Of a DNA stretch of 64,000 bases, positions 43,632 to 54,292 are shown piece by piece. The position numbers were made by a program, and so were the translations under genes. Position 1 is the stretch's first letter; every line of letters starts with the position of its first letter. Source of the DNA: Leptasterias polaris (Eukaryota > Echinodermata > Asteroidea > Forcipulatida > Asteriidae); the NCBI GenBank assembly GCA_037783415.1, contig JAZGTN010000094.1, forward strand, positions 3,596,001 to 3,660,000, read 5' to 3'. Below the pieces are notes generated by a model, which did no database searches, had not been told where the DNA came from, and worked only from the letters and a program-made list of their open reading frames with translations.

Positions 43632-43770
43632 GGCCGTATCCGAATTGGCGGCTACAGCTACGGCTACGGCTGTTGCTAAGGGTGTTGCTAAGGACGTCCT
43701 ATACTTCAATGCACGATGACGCGGAAATCTAGCCGTAGCCGTAGCTGTAGCCGCCAATTCGGACACGGCC
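43632..43770. mobile_element. Harbinger-like MITE 1 (139 bp)
   Basis: TIR GGCCGTATCCGAATTGGCGG at the left and its inverse at the right (near-perfect over about 40 bp). Flanked by TAA at 43629-43631 and 43771-43773, the PIF/Harbinger target duplication. An older relative without clear ends lies at 50150-50276. Confidence 0.85.
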
Positions 43771-43773
43771 TAA

Positions 43774-44317
43774 GGGTGCGTTCGATTAGCTTCCCCGGGT
43801 CGACCCAGGTCTTCCCCCGGTGCGTTCGAATAGCTTTGACGTCATTCGCGGGGCTCACCCGGGTCAGCCGGCCCCAAGTGCCCTGCTTGTGGAGCGGGTC
43901 ACTTGGGGCTGCCCCTGGTTCATGACGTCACGGCGAAAAACTTTCTCAATGGCCACCATTTTGTTTGTAATTCAGCGGGACATTTTAGGAAGTTTGACAC
44001 ACATTTTCGCCATTACAACAGCGTTTTTGTGAGCAATAAGTATTTTTTATTCAAAGCCGGGTACCTTTGTATCACTGTGGGGTTGTACAAATTGTTTAAT
44101 GTTGCAGTTTTACCTTGAGAATAATTATTTTACGATGTTTTCGTGAATCCACGGAAAGTATCGAACATACGGCACAAAATGGAAGTAGTTCCGGTCGGCT
44201 GTCCCAAGATGCATCGGTGTGAATGCTGGGGGAGTTGGCGTTCGATTAGCTCATGGTTAGGGGCTCACCCGGATGAGCAGACCGGGGTCGACCCGGGGAA
44301 GCTAATCGAACGCACCC
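43774..44317. mobile_element. Harbinger-like MITE 2 (544 bp)
   Basis: TIR GGGTGCGTTCGATTAGCTTC (about 33 bp perfect) at both ends; TAA at 43771-43773 and 44318-44320. A second internal copy of the TIR phrase ('ggtgcgttcgaatagcttt' and 'ggcgttcgattagctcat') gives a nested palindrome. GC-rich interior, no transposase. Confidence 0.88.
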
Positions 44318-44320
44318 TAA

Positions 44321-45520
44321 GTGTAGGCTAGGCCTAGCCCTGGCGGCCTTTTACTTTCGTATTATACTACAGTGACGTCGCCATAGACTGAAGCAGACTT
44401 GAGGCTGTGTTTCACAATAATTGTAGACTTAAAAAGGAAAACAATGCTTTGACCTTTCGGCCTACTCGTGTCAAAATGTACGATTGCAGAAACTCCATCT
44501 TCAAACCCGAACGTTTAGACCGACCGTATACATTTTCAAACATGTTTAGTTTTTCAAATATATTTGTCACTCATAAACAATTATTGTGCGCATCTGTTGA
44601 TCGTTCCTGGCCTGTCATACACTATTGGCAATGAAATAATATTCATATTTAAATTCTATCATGGTTTTTTTAACGTTTTATTTTGCCCTTGGGCCTGCCT
44701 TTACACCTATAAACCTAGTAATAGGGTGACTTTGGTGTCGCAATTTATTGATTTTTTCTGGAGCGGGATAATTCACTGCATTAACTAAAATAATGTAATT
44801 TACGTATGACAGGTGTTCACTAAGAAGAGAGAGGTGAACGAGGTGTATTTGGATCATGTTTACACTGTTCAAGCATGCAGCAGGCTAGGCTAGGCCTACT
44901 CAGTCAGTTAACAGTATTTTGTAAGTAGCCTAGCTGCATATTTAATGAGCGTTTCAAATACCGCGCGCGCGCGCCCATACTATTTTTAGACTGAGCTGAC
45001 ACACAGCTGCGTCCTAGATCCTCAGTACAGGGTTCAAATGTCACTTTTTATGTGGCACGAATTTGTCGTTTGCTCAATTGACGAGCCTGTTTTAAATTGA
45101 CCCTGAGCAATTCTCTTTTAAAAGTAGCCACATAGAAATACTGGCAGTTTTCAATTTGTTTTCGCAACTAATTTCTTGACAAAACCTTGCCTCGGTTGAA
45201 TTTGTTTTGAACTTTAGTGTGGTATCTATATTCTGGTTCCTCGCATCGCATTGTTGTATGTAGTTATTTTAAAATACTTCAAGCTTTTGGTTATGTATAT
45301 TCTTTGGCAATTTGTTACCATTTAGCTTAAGTATTTTCACACAAAATCTGCATGTGCTAGATTAAGTTATTTCAAAATATATTTTTTAATTGTGTCGACC
45401 TATAATAGCCAATGTTACGTTTTAGTGTTTGTTTTTCAACTATAAATTTTTCGAGTGTATATGAGTTGTAAATATTTTGGTCCCATTCAAATGATATTTG
45501 TTTGAATCATTGAAAGCACG
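44321..45520. other. No gene recognised
   Basis: Mostly AT-rich single-copy-looking DNA with a short (GC)n run near 44961-44975. No splice-supported coding signal seen. Confidence 0.4.
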
Positions 45521-45523
45521 TCG

Positions 45524-45664
45524 TGTCTTGTCTTGGTCTTATTTCGACGTCCATCGGAGATGACGTTGTCCATTCGCCGGGAGAGTCCTTTCACGTCGCT
45601 GAGGAGGCCATTGAGTTGGCTTTCTACATCGAGCATCTGTGAGTCAGATCTCCTTGGCTGACAG
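45524..45664 (-). pseudogene. Broken partial copy of the 50972-51760 gene
   Basis: Matches 51199-51334 at high identity, covering roughly residues 143-187 (the predicted helix), with a 4-base insertion that breaks the frame and several substitutions. The matching stops abruptly on both sides. It abuts a repeat (45665-45806) whose relative lies at 52133-52260, on the other side of the intact gene. Confidence 0.75.
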
Positions 45665-45806
45665 CCCTTGCGTATGACGTCACAAACAGCCCCCAGAAAG
45701 ATCCCCCAGATGAGGCCTGCTGATGCATGAGGTTATTGAAGAGCTATCATTGGCTGAGAGTCGTGCGCAGTGCGTACACGAGTGCACGTTTCCATTGTTT
45801 GACATC
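45665..45806. repeat. Repeat shared with 52133-52260
   Basis: 'ttgcgtatgacgtcacaaac', 'gaagagctatcattggctga', 'gagtcgtgcgcagtgcgtac' occur in the same order in both. Contains a TGACGTCA palindrome. Confidence 0.85.
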
Positions 45807-46448
45807 AAAAGATGGCAGCCAATGCAATGGGCTTTTTGCTATGGGTTGACCAATCAGAATCTAAGATTCAAGCTTGCTTGAAGATAATAATAGCTGTCAT
45901 CACACAAACAAAAGTGGAAGGAAAAATAATTAGCGCTTCTGTGGCCCATAATTATCATCCAACGATAGGCCGAGTTGGGTGTTGGACGCAGCATGCAAGC
46001 GCTATATTGTCCGTTTTATATATTCCTCGAGCATTTCAGAAAGAAGTAACACCGTTAAAATTAATTATAAAAAAGAGGCGATGAAAGGATTTATTTCATT
46101 TCAAGACATTTATTTCCATTCCAACAAATAATCATCATAACAATATCAAAGAACAGTAAGAGAATAATTGGAAATGGGGGCATAGCCAGAAAAGCCAAAG
46201 CTTGTGGTTGGTTTGCCCAGACAAACAAAAACATAAATAGACTAACAAGTACAGTGTGGGTAGGTACGATATTTAACTTCTAAGACTGAATAGACTCTAT
46301 GTAAACTAAGGTGAAGTCAGAGGGATGCAACTTATAACAATACACATAGGACAGGGCGTGAGGGTTCCATTAACAATAACACTGCATAGGCCTACAGGTG
46401 TACTACAGAAATCACACTAAGGTGAGAACTAAGAGAAAGCTCTGTGAA

Positions 46449-47500
46449 TTAGAGGATATTTTGAACAATATGTGCTTTGAGCTTGCGTTTAAAGGCAACT
46501 GTGTTCCTGCAAGAAGTTACATAAGCGGGGAGATTGTTCCAGTTGCACGGCCCAGACCATAAAATACTGTGTTGAAATGCAGTTGTTCTATGTTTGGGAA
46601 GATGAAATAGAGATGCGGACCTAGTTTTATATTTATGAAAATTACTATTAACCTGAAATGTGCTAACTAGGTGATGGGGAAGTTGGTTAGTTGAGTACTT
46701 GTACATAAACATACATTGCTGATAAATATTAATATCATGAAAACGTAATAAATTATATTGTTTAAACAAGGGTGCAGTATGAGCTCTAAAATGACATTTG
46801 GCAATAATGCGAATAACTTTCTTCTGCAACACCTTCATTTTATATAAGTTACTTTGAGAGGTATTCCCCCAGACAATGTTACAGACATATAAGGAAGAAT
46901 AAGTGAACAATACAGTGTACGCAAGATCTCATCAGGAAAAACATATTTGAGCCGGGAGATTATGCCAATTGATTTCGAAATCTTTTTACAAATTTCGGTT
47001 ATGTGAACTTTCCAAGTAAGGCGGCTGTCAATATATACACCAAGAAACTTTGTGAAATCAACTTTGGGAATTTCATGATTGGAAATGGTGATTTTAAGAT
47101 TATGAACATCACAGTTCTTTTTCTTGTTGCAAAAGATCATGTAGTTGCATTTTTGTAGGTTAAGTGACAGCCGGTTCGCTTGAAACCATTCACAGACATT
47201 AGAAAGGTGGTTATTAGCATCATTGAATAAAGAAGGCAGGTCATTGTTACTGCATAAAACGTTAGTGTCATCGGCATATAAAGAATATAAGACAATTTCT
47301 CGGAAGAACGATAAATGTCATTGATGTACAAGATGAACAAAAAGGGTCCAAGCAAAGATCCTTGTGGTACTCCATAAGAGATTTTAGAAAGGTCAGAAGT
47401 AACATTCATGTATTTAGTACATTGAAAACGACTAGATAAATAGCTGCAGAACCAGTCATGCGCAATACCTCGAATACCATAATAATAATAATAATAATAA
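46449..47500 (-). pseudogene. LINE reverse transcriptase, C-terminal part
   Basis: YGVPQGSLLGP, the YADD box in a shifted frame, then KVDFTKFLGVYIDSRLTWK, a second frameshift near 46890 and QKKVIRIIAKCHFRAHTAPL to WNNLPAYVTSC. Continues the interrupted host LINE. Confidence 0.88.
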
Positions 47501-48583
47501 AACAGCATTTATATAGCGCATTGTGAATCGAAGATCCCTCGATGCGCTTCACAATTTAAAAGGTACAAAAATACAATCAAAACAATCAGTAATAAAATAC
47601 CAGACCAGCTGAATAAATATATATTACCAGTTAAAACAACAATAAAATACAAGTAAGATACATAGTGGAAATGAAAAGTATCTAGCTTGCAGGCAACAAC
47701 CATGCAGAAACACAGTTCCTCCCATAAGGAAGCGGCGGCCCCAAAACAACCAGGACCCGAGTGAGCCGACCCGAAAAGAGCATACACCGCTCGTCCTCCC
47801 CAGAAGACGAACAGAGCATACAAATGAAATGTCGAGTCAACCCAACCAAACCCCAGCCCCATCAGAACCACCACCCCCCACAAAAGAGACCTCCCCCGCA
47901 CAGCCGTCACCTACAAACCAGTCACCTCTAAGGATATTATTATAAATTAAAAAGGTAAGTCTTCAATGATGACTTGAACGACTCGACCGACTCAGAAAGT
48001 TTCAAGTACATAGGTAAAACATTCCATAGTATTGGAGCTGCAGCTTCGAAGGATCTACTACCATAGGTTGTAGATATCTTCGCTGGGGTGAGTAAGTGTT
48101 TGCTACCAGACCGAAGCGAGCGTGTGGGCTTGTACTCTGAAATTAAGTCGACAATGTAATCCGGTGCAAGCCCATGTACTGCCTTGTAAGTGATCAATAA
48201 TATTTTGTACATTATACGTTTCCGTACTGGCAGCCAATGCAGCTGATGCAGTACGGGTGTTATATGTTCGCTCTTTCTAACACGAGCTACCATCCTGGCT
48301 GCAGTATTTTGTACACGTTGTAGCTTAGCAATTTCATAGTCTGGTAAACCATACAAAATACTATTGCAGGAGTCCAAACGCGAGGAGACAAATGCGTGGA
48401 TAAGGATCTCTGCGGACGTTTTATCAAGATACTTGCGAACTTGACCAATTTTCCGGAGAGCAAAGTTGGCTGCTTTACAGGTATTGTTAATGTGAGTTGA
48501 CATGTTGAGCTGGTTGTCAATGCTAACACCCAGGTTGCGAGCCACAGGAACTGCCTGAACTGATTGTGAGTCAATCATAAGAT
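47481..48583 (-). mobile_element. Second LINE 3' end inserted in the first LINE
   Basis: A 5'-truncated insert in the same orientation. It encodes the C-terminus of a different CR1/L2-like RT ([67 protein letters not shown]), stops at 47940, has a 430-bp 3' UTR and ends 'gcgctatataaatgctgttt' plus (TTA)n. The host frame resumes right after it (YGIRGIAHDWF). Confidence 0.88.
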
Positions 48584-48599
48584 GATCTAGTTTGTGTAG

Positions 48600-49237
48600 C
48601 AATATTTTGTGGTTAATTGTGTCAAAGGCTTTGGACAAGTCTATGAAAATACCCACGGTGTAATGGGTTTTTTCGAAGCCGCTGATAATTTTGTTGGTAA
48701 GGTCAAGCAGTGCCATAGAAGTAGAATGTTTTTGTCGGAAACCGTACTGACCATGGAAAAGTATCTTGAATTTGTCCAAAAACTTGATTGTTCTTTCATA
48801 GACAATCTTTTCAAACAGTTTTGAAAACACGGGGAGAACTGAGATAGGCCTGTAATTGTCGATTTCAGTTTTTCAGATGGATCACCTTTCTTATAAATCG
48901 GTGTAACTCTAGCCAGCTTAAGTTTGCTAGGTAAAATACCTTTGGATAAAGATAAGTTTAAAATATGAGACAATGGATCGCACAGATGCAAAATAACTGA
49001 TTTGACAACCCTTGGACTTATGTTGTCAAGACCTGCGGCACTGTCTTTAAAAGATTTCACAATTTGACAGACTTCATAAAGAGAGGTTGGATTCAAGAAC
49101 AGCGAGCTGGAATTAGGATTACCAAGAAAGTGTTTGAAGTCATGATGTGCAGGTCTTATCTTTGAATCCAAGGTTGGCCCAATCTGAGTGAAGTAATTGT
49201 TGAAAGCATTGGCTATTACAGCAGGATTCTTAAGCAC
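48600..49237 (-). pseudogene. LINE reverse transcriptase, N-terminal part
   Basis: FNNYFTQIGPTL, GLDNISPRVVK, LKLARVTPIYKKGD in one frame; [50 protein letters not shown] in the other after a frameshift near 48865. RT fingers and first palm motif. Confidence 0.9.
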
Positions 49238-49302
49238 TTGACCGTTTAATTTAAAGTCCTGCTGATTGTTGCCCTTTGAGTTTTTCTTCAGAACAGAATT
49301 AA

Positions 49303-50139
49303 TTATGCTCCAGGTTTGTTTGATATTAGATTTAGCACCAGAAAACTTATCTGCATAATATTTTGCTTTGACACCCTTATTAGACTATTGAGTTTGTTAC
49401 GAAATTGATTGTGTTTAATTCTGTTGGCATTATTCGGTTTGGTAAGGAAAATCTTGTACAGTTTGTTCTTGAATTTGATAGATTGAATAATGCCATTGGT
49501 CATCCATGGCTCTAATTTTTTATTAAACTTAGTCGATTTAATTGGAAAATGGTGATCACACAGGTGAGTAAACGTCGAAATAAAGGTGTCATAAGCAGAA
49601 TCAGGGTTTTTACATGAGTACATTGCCATCCAGTCTACTTTCATTAAATCACATTGAAATCGACTAATGTTTCCTTGGTTGATACACCTGAAGGATTCAG
49701 TGACTAGCGCTCTCTCTTTACTGATACAAGAATCCTTTAACCGAGTCATTAGAAATATGGGTAGATGATCTGAGGCATCGCAAAACAGGATTCCCGATTT
49801 GGATGGAAAATCACAACAATTTGTAAGAATGTTGTCTATAAGTGTAGCTGTGGAATCAGTAATACGAGTGGGTTTGTAGATACTGGGTAAGAAAGAGTTA
49901 CTGAAAAGACAATCTACAAAATGGGAAGTTGGATTGTGAACATTGTGTTTTAAAAGATCAATGTTAAGATCACCCATGATGAAAACATTTTCTTTTCCAT
50001 GTTTTCCAAGTTTTTCAAGCAAATTGTCGAAAGAATCCACAAACCTGTTGACACTGGACTGGATACGAGCCCAAGCAAAAACCTTACTTTCGTGTAAAGG
50101 CCCAGCGCATGAGGCAATAAGCGAGCCGAATGCTCCCAA
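49303..50139 (-). pseudogene. LINE endonuclease (APE-like), C-terminal half
   Basis: MGDLNIDLL near the middle, IDNILTNC and SDHLPIFL near the end are the catalytic Asp-Asn and Asp-His blocks of APE-type LINE endonucleases. Such enzymes nick target DNA to prime reverse transcription. The start is lost by 5' truncation. Confidence 0.85.
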
Positions 50140-50149
50140 CCACGTCTAG

Positions 50150-50276
50150 GGCCGGCCGTGTCTGACTCAAGCGACTCCAGCTATGGCTATGGCTATTGCC
50201 TGCAGCGACAAGAATGCCTTTCAGCAACCCTGCCGTAGCCACTGCTGGAAGCCATTATTTCGGACACCGCCTAGAT
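50150..50276. mobile_element. Diverged Harbinger-like MITE
   Basis: Ends GGCCGGCCGTGTCTGAC-like and 'atttcggacaccgcc' inverted, interior 'agctatggctatggctattg'; CTAG on both sides. A decayed relative of 43632-43770. Confidence 0.5.
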
Positions 50277-50413
50277 ATACCCACAGGGGACTAATATGTA
50301 ATGCTAATGGGATGAACTTAGTTTGAGAAAGTAGCCTTCTACCACTAAAAACTGTTTACTGAAGAAACTCACACAATACAAGCCAAGAGTTTAAACATCA
50401 CTGTTAATTTGTT

Positions 50414-50419
50414 TTTATT
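50414..50419 (-). terminator. Candidate poly(A) signal for the 50.9-kb orphan gene
   Basis: AATAAA on the minus strand about 550 nt past the stop codon of the 262-residue gene. It is the first good hexamer seen in that 3' flank. Placement is inference. Confidence 0.3.
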
Positions 50420-50971
50420 GATCCATTCTTAAACAATAGAAACAGAGAGGTTCTGAAAAGAAATCAAGTCTCCCTACTTATTAATTAATGCAGTGAGCAC
50501 TGGAAGAAGGGGTGGGAACGTTCAAAATCGCCTAAAACGGCTGGGTTCGAACCCACCTCTCTACAAAATACTCACGATTTGTCGGAAAAGGAAAACAAAA
50601 TGATTTCAACTCATATTTTATAAAACATTTTAAATACAAATTCCAGTTCTAAAAACATCAACACTTAGATGTAATAAAACACGTCCTCTAAAGCATGTTC
50701 AACGGCTATATTGGATGGACACATCGTTGAGGCTAGCTTCATAGAGAACGGCTGGTGCTGAGGTCAGAGCTAGAAAACCAGATTATCTTCTTCAAATGGT
50801 CAGTTCTTGGTTAGCCGTCTTACTTGAAATCAAGCTAGGCTCCCTTGTGGAGAAATGGGGCTCGACCAGAATCACCAAGAATGGCTGGGGTCGAACCTTG
50901 GTCCACTGATGACGTAAGAACTGACCATTAGAAGAAAAATCATTGTGACATCCGATACTAAATGGTTAAAG

Positions 50972-51760
50972 TTAATCCCACACACGCAACACCTCGACAC
51001 GATGGGCGCCTCGCCCGATCGTTCTGAAGTTCCCGCAGGGTTCCGGTGATGAGAAAGATGATTCCCAGGAGATAGCATCGGAGTCGCTGTCTCTGCAATG
51101 ACAACTCAAGTCCACGGAGGAATCGGTGTCGTCTTCCTCGAAGGGACGATCCATGGTCGGACCGTACAGTGTGAACTCGGACTGTGCAGGGGCAGCAGGT
51201 CTTGTCTTGGTCTTGTTTTGACGGCCATCAGAGATGACGTTGTCCATTCGCCGGGAGAGTCCTTTCACGTCGCTGAGGAGGCCATTGAGTTGGCTTTCTA
51301 CATCGAGCATCTGTGAGATCTCCTTGGCTGACAGCTCACTGTCTGGTTTGAACAACTTCATCTTATCCACTAAGCGGGGGTTGATGGCCCTCCCGCTCAG
51401 GCATAGATCTGGAGTGCTTGGTCTATCCAGCAGCAGATCTACTTCCTCCTCAACTGTAACATTGGTCTTGTCAATGATCTTATCGACGAATTTCTTATAG
51501 TCGTTATCATTAGTGACAAGGTAGTCCCCATCTCCGGACTCGTCAATGCCAGTTGATCTACTCACACGCTCCTTGGTCAGTCGACGGGCCACCAGACTCT
51601 CAATAACCGTAGGTGTTACGGCCGGGTCAACACGTGGCCTGTGCTTCCAGAAGAGCGTTTTCCACAGTCGAAAGAAACCACAAGATGGTTTGATGGGTCC
51701 TTCTTCCAACTCTTCCACATCAGGTGTAAAAGTGGGTTGTTTTTTTGCCTTGAATCGCAT
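50972..51760 (-). CDS. Unrecognised 262-residue single-exon protein
   Basis: Open from an ATG at 51760 (MRFKAKKQPTF...) to a stop at 50972. The frame stays open 41 codons further upstream, but the chosen Met starts a basic, ordered-looking sequence while the upstream part is low complexity. No signal peptide or membrane helix is seen. There is a basic-aromatic patch FFRLWKTLFWKHRPR near residues 29-43, a likely helix with heptad-like hydrophobics at about 143-175 (ISQMLDVESQLNGLLSDVK), and an acidic Ser-rich tail (EEDDTDSSVD, DSDSDAISW). Sustained coding over about 790 bp without repeats suggests a real intracellular protein. A broken partial copy lies at 45524-45664. No family is recognised. 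Confidence 0.7.
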   Translation of the reverse strand: MRFKAKKQPTFTPDVEELEEGPIKPSCGFFRLWKTLFWKHRPRVDPAVTPTVIESLVARRLTKERVSRSTGIDESGDGDYLVTNDNDYKKFVDKIIDKTNVTVEEEVDLLLDRPSTPDLCLSGRAINPRLVDKMKLFKPDSELSAKEISQMLDVESQLNGLLSDVKGLSRRMDNVISDGRQNKTKTRPAAPAQSEFTLYGPTMDRPFEEDDTDSSVDLSCHCRDSDSDAISWESSFSSPEPCGNFRTIGRGAHRVEVLRVWD

Positions 51761-51953
51761 AATTTTGAGAGATAAAAGCTCACCACTCAAAAGTTGCACT
51801 CGGAGAAATTTTGCATAATACAAAATGACAACGTTTTCTATTGTCAATTGTTGATATAGGCTGTTCCGTTGGTTGGGGCTCAATAAGTTTGTGTGACGTA
51901 ATAATGCCTTTTAATGACGTCATTAAAGTCAACGTGTCTTTTGTTTACAAATA

Positions 51954-52122
51954 GACCTTATGCATTGACGTCACCAAGCCGCCATCTTAGAGGTAAACTG
52001 ATGATGAAACAATGGAAACGCGCTGATTTGTACGCGCGGCGCACAGGATTGGCCAATGAGCATCTTCCTTTTGACCTCTAGGTGAGGGCGCCCTACTCAA
52101 ATGACGTCATATGCATAAGGTC
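51954..52122. mobile_element. 169-bp TA-flanked MITE with TGACGTCA ends, copy 1
   Basis: Ends GACCTTATGCATTGACGTCA and inverted 'tgacgtcatatgcataaggtc'-type; flanking TA (51952-51953, 52123-52124), as in Tc1/mariner targets. It sits about 190 bp upstream of the 262-residue gene's start codon. Copy 2 at 55543-55711 has the same length and the opposite orientation. Confidence 0.85.
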
Positions 52123-52132
52123 TATAGACCCC

Positions 52133-52260
52133 TTGCGTATGACGTCACAAACAGCCCCCCCCCAAAAAAAAGACCCCTATGGTGAGGTTAATGAAGAGCT
52201 ATCATTGGCTGAGAGTCGTGCGCAGTGCGTACACGCGTGCACGTTTTCATTGTTTGACAT
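52133..52260. repeat. Repeat shared with 45665-45806
   Basis: Starts 'ttgcgtatgacgtcacaaac', directly after 'tatagacccc'. The relative at 45.7 kb sits next to the broken gene copy. Confidence 0.85.
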
Positions 52261-52409
52261 TATTGTCGCACGCTGTGCAGGGATTCATGGCGTTTTGTAC
52301 ACCCTCGCCTCCTCTCGGAGGCAAATGGCACCCTCGGCTTCGCTCGGTTGCCATTTGCCCCTCGGGTGTACAAAACACCATGGATCCCTGCACAGCGTGC
52401 AACAATAAT
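52259..52409. repeat. 151-bp inverted repeat with about 45-bp arms
   Basis: ATTATTGTCGCACGCTGTGC and 'cagggattcatggcgttttg' pair with the inverse at 52365-52409. The inner part ('cctctcggaggcaaatggca') also folds. Nearly perfect stem. Confidence 0.9.
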
Positions 52410-52426
52410 GTCGACTGTTAGGTAGG

Positions 52427-52453
52427 GAGGGGGGGGGGGGGGGGGGGGGGGGG
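52427..52453 (+). repeat. Poly-G run (about 24-30 G)
   Basis: Long G tract right after the hairpin. Potential G-quadruplex; its length is likely unreliable. Confidence 0.9.
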
Positions 52454-52510
52454 ACATACACTGTTAAACAGCGATAATTCAATACAGGAAAGTTGTCAAC
52501 TCGGTATACT

Positions 52511-53084
52511 CGTTCAGTGGATTGTAGTTCTTAAAAGTTGTTGTTTTGGGGTGTTTTTAAAAAGTTGCAGACAAAAGTTTATTTACAACTGAGTCAACAC
52601 CCCCTCTCACAAAAAGGGAGGGAGATCCAAACAATATGCATTAAAAGAAATTCAATCTGTTTTTAAAAACCATAAAGTTATGAGACGGTCTTCTTCACCT
52701 TTTGAACAAACAAAACCCCTAGGCCTATTGTTGAGAAAAGAGACCCTCACTACGATGTGATTCACGTTTTTATCCAGGATATGGGCAAAGTTCCCAAGCA
52801 ATTATTTGGTACTCGGCCATTTACTTATTTTCTTCAGAAGTAAAATAAGAATTCCTTTTTTTTATATATTTTTTTTATATATTAATTTCAATCTTGTTTG
52901 TGTTTAATTTTTTTTTACATTACATGTTCACTATAAATAACATGAACACATCAGTTTTGATTACTCTAGAGATCTGAGACTCTTAAAATATTGTTTATTT
53001 ACAAGTAACTTTAGAAAATATATTAAAATCTAATAATCAGTTTAAAAAAAGAAAGCTTTAGAAAAAATAAAGAATTAACGTGTT
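52511..53084 (+). repeat. Diverged direct duplication, copy 1 (partner 53489-53934)
   Basis: Shared in order: 'gttcagtggattgtagttct', 'ccctctcacaaaa', 'ccaaacaatatgcatta', 'ctgtttttaaaaaccata', 'atccaggatatg', 'aaagaaagctttagaaaa'. Substitutions and indels throughout. Confidence 0.85.
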
Positions 53085-53455
53085 AAAGGCCCTGTACACT
53101 ATTGGTAAGATCGAAAAACACATGTTCACAGATTCACACATTTACATGATTTAAAGTAAGTAATGGTAGAAAGGGTTCCTTAACATATTTCTGCCTAAAA
53201 TGCTATCGTTTCTGAGAAATGAGTAAAACAATAGTTTTTATCGCGCGCGATAATAAACTCGATGTTTGAAAAACAGAAAACACATAAGGTCTCTTTTCAC
53301 TATTTTCTCGTGACCTCGATGACCAATTGAGCTCAAATTTTCACAGGTTTGTTATTTCATGTATGTGGTTGATTACACAAAACATGAACACATTCTGTGA
53401 TTATTTTGTCAGCTCTACCAATCCTGTATAATACCTTTAATTGTTTAGCCCAAGA
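53085..53455. repeat. Dispersed repeat between the two duplicate copies
   Basis: 'aaaggccctgtacactattg' to 'ctaccaatcctgtataatac'; its right part recurs at 34490-34560 ('tgatcacacaaaacatgga', 'ctgtcaggtttaccaatcctg') and near 63100-63300. Confidence 0.65.
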
Positions 53456-53488
53456 GGAAAGTGGTGCCCATCACGGACCCTCCTCGTT

Positions 53489-53934
53489 CAGTGGATTGTA
53501 GTTCTGCATTAAAAGTGTGGGGTTTTTTTAATTTGAAAGTTGCAGAAATTCATTTACTACTTATTCAACACACTCCCTCTCACAAAAGGGGGAATTAATA
53601 TAGTCATCCAAACAATATGCATTAAGAAAATTAATCTGTTTTTAAAAACCATACAATCGGAATGAGACTTTCGGGTAATTTTGTAAATTTTGAACAAAAC
53701 AAAAACCTCGGTAATGAGAAAAGACATCCTCAATGATGGGATTCGCGTTTTGATCCAGGATATGAGGAATTTCCCAGGTATTTATTTGGTGCTCTTCAAG
53801 AAGTAAAATAATATTTCATTTTGTAATACGAATAAAATATTGTATGTTTACGAGTCACTTCAGAATATATCAAAATCTAATTAGTTTTTAAAAAGAAAGC
53901 TTTTGAAAATAAAGAATGAACATTAACGCATTGC
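53489..53934 (+). repeat. Diverged direct duplication, copy 2 (partner 52511-53084)
   Basis: See copy 1; this copy is shorter by deletions. Confidence 0.85.
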
Positions 53935-54292
53935 TTAGTCCAAGAGGGCGCCAAACTGAGACCCGCATCAAGAGGGGATCCCCCGGAATCAGTATCTTTA
54001 AATCTACCTGCTGCGCACGCACTTTGCATTTTCAACGAGGCAAGAATTCGACAAGAAGGAGAAAGGGGACTTGTGAGGTAAATTTCCATTTTGTCTTAAT
54101 TTAACATAATTGTTCCTTTATTTTAATGATAATAACTTATCTTTATATGTTTCTTGTTTGTTATTTAAACTGACACTCCTGCATACTACAGCTTTTCAGA
54201 GTACAATAAGTTTAATGTTTCGCGAAAAAATAGTATTTCGAAAATGGCGCCGACTAAACAAAACATTGGTTTCAGCATAGAGAATCCTTTCT

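Larger units (their letters stand above)
46449..50145 (-). mobile_element. 5'-truncated non-LTR retrotransposon (CR1/Jockey-like), interrupted
   Basis: Minus strand, 5' to 3': C-terminal half of an APE-type endonuclease (50139-49303, with MGDLNIDLL and SDHLPIF), reverse transcriptase from about 49237 ([38 protein letters not shown]), an interruption at about 48583-47481, then YGVPQGSLLGPFLFILYIND, a YADD box near 47277 in a shifted frame, FLGVYID, and a C-terminal thumb region to 46449. Frameshifts near 48865 and 47285, so it is dead. ORF1 and the endonuclease N-terminus are missing. Confidence 0.92.

Noticed and set aside
47509..47910. 133-codon minus-strand frame
   Set aside because: Lies in the 3' UTR of the inserted LINE, after its stop codon; no conserved motif.
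52082..52482. Frames on both strands across the hairpin and poly-G, including poly-Pro
   Set aside because: Mirror frames caused by the palindrome and the homopolymer.
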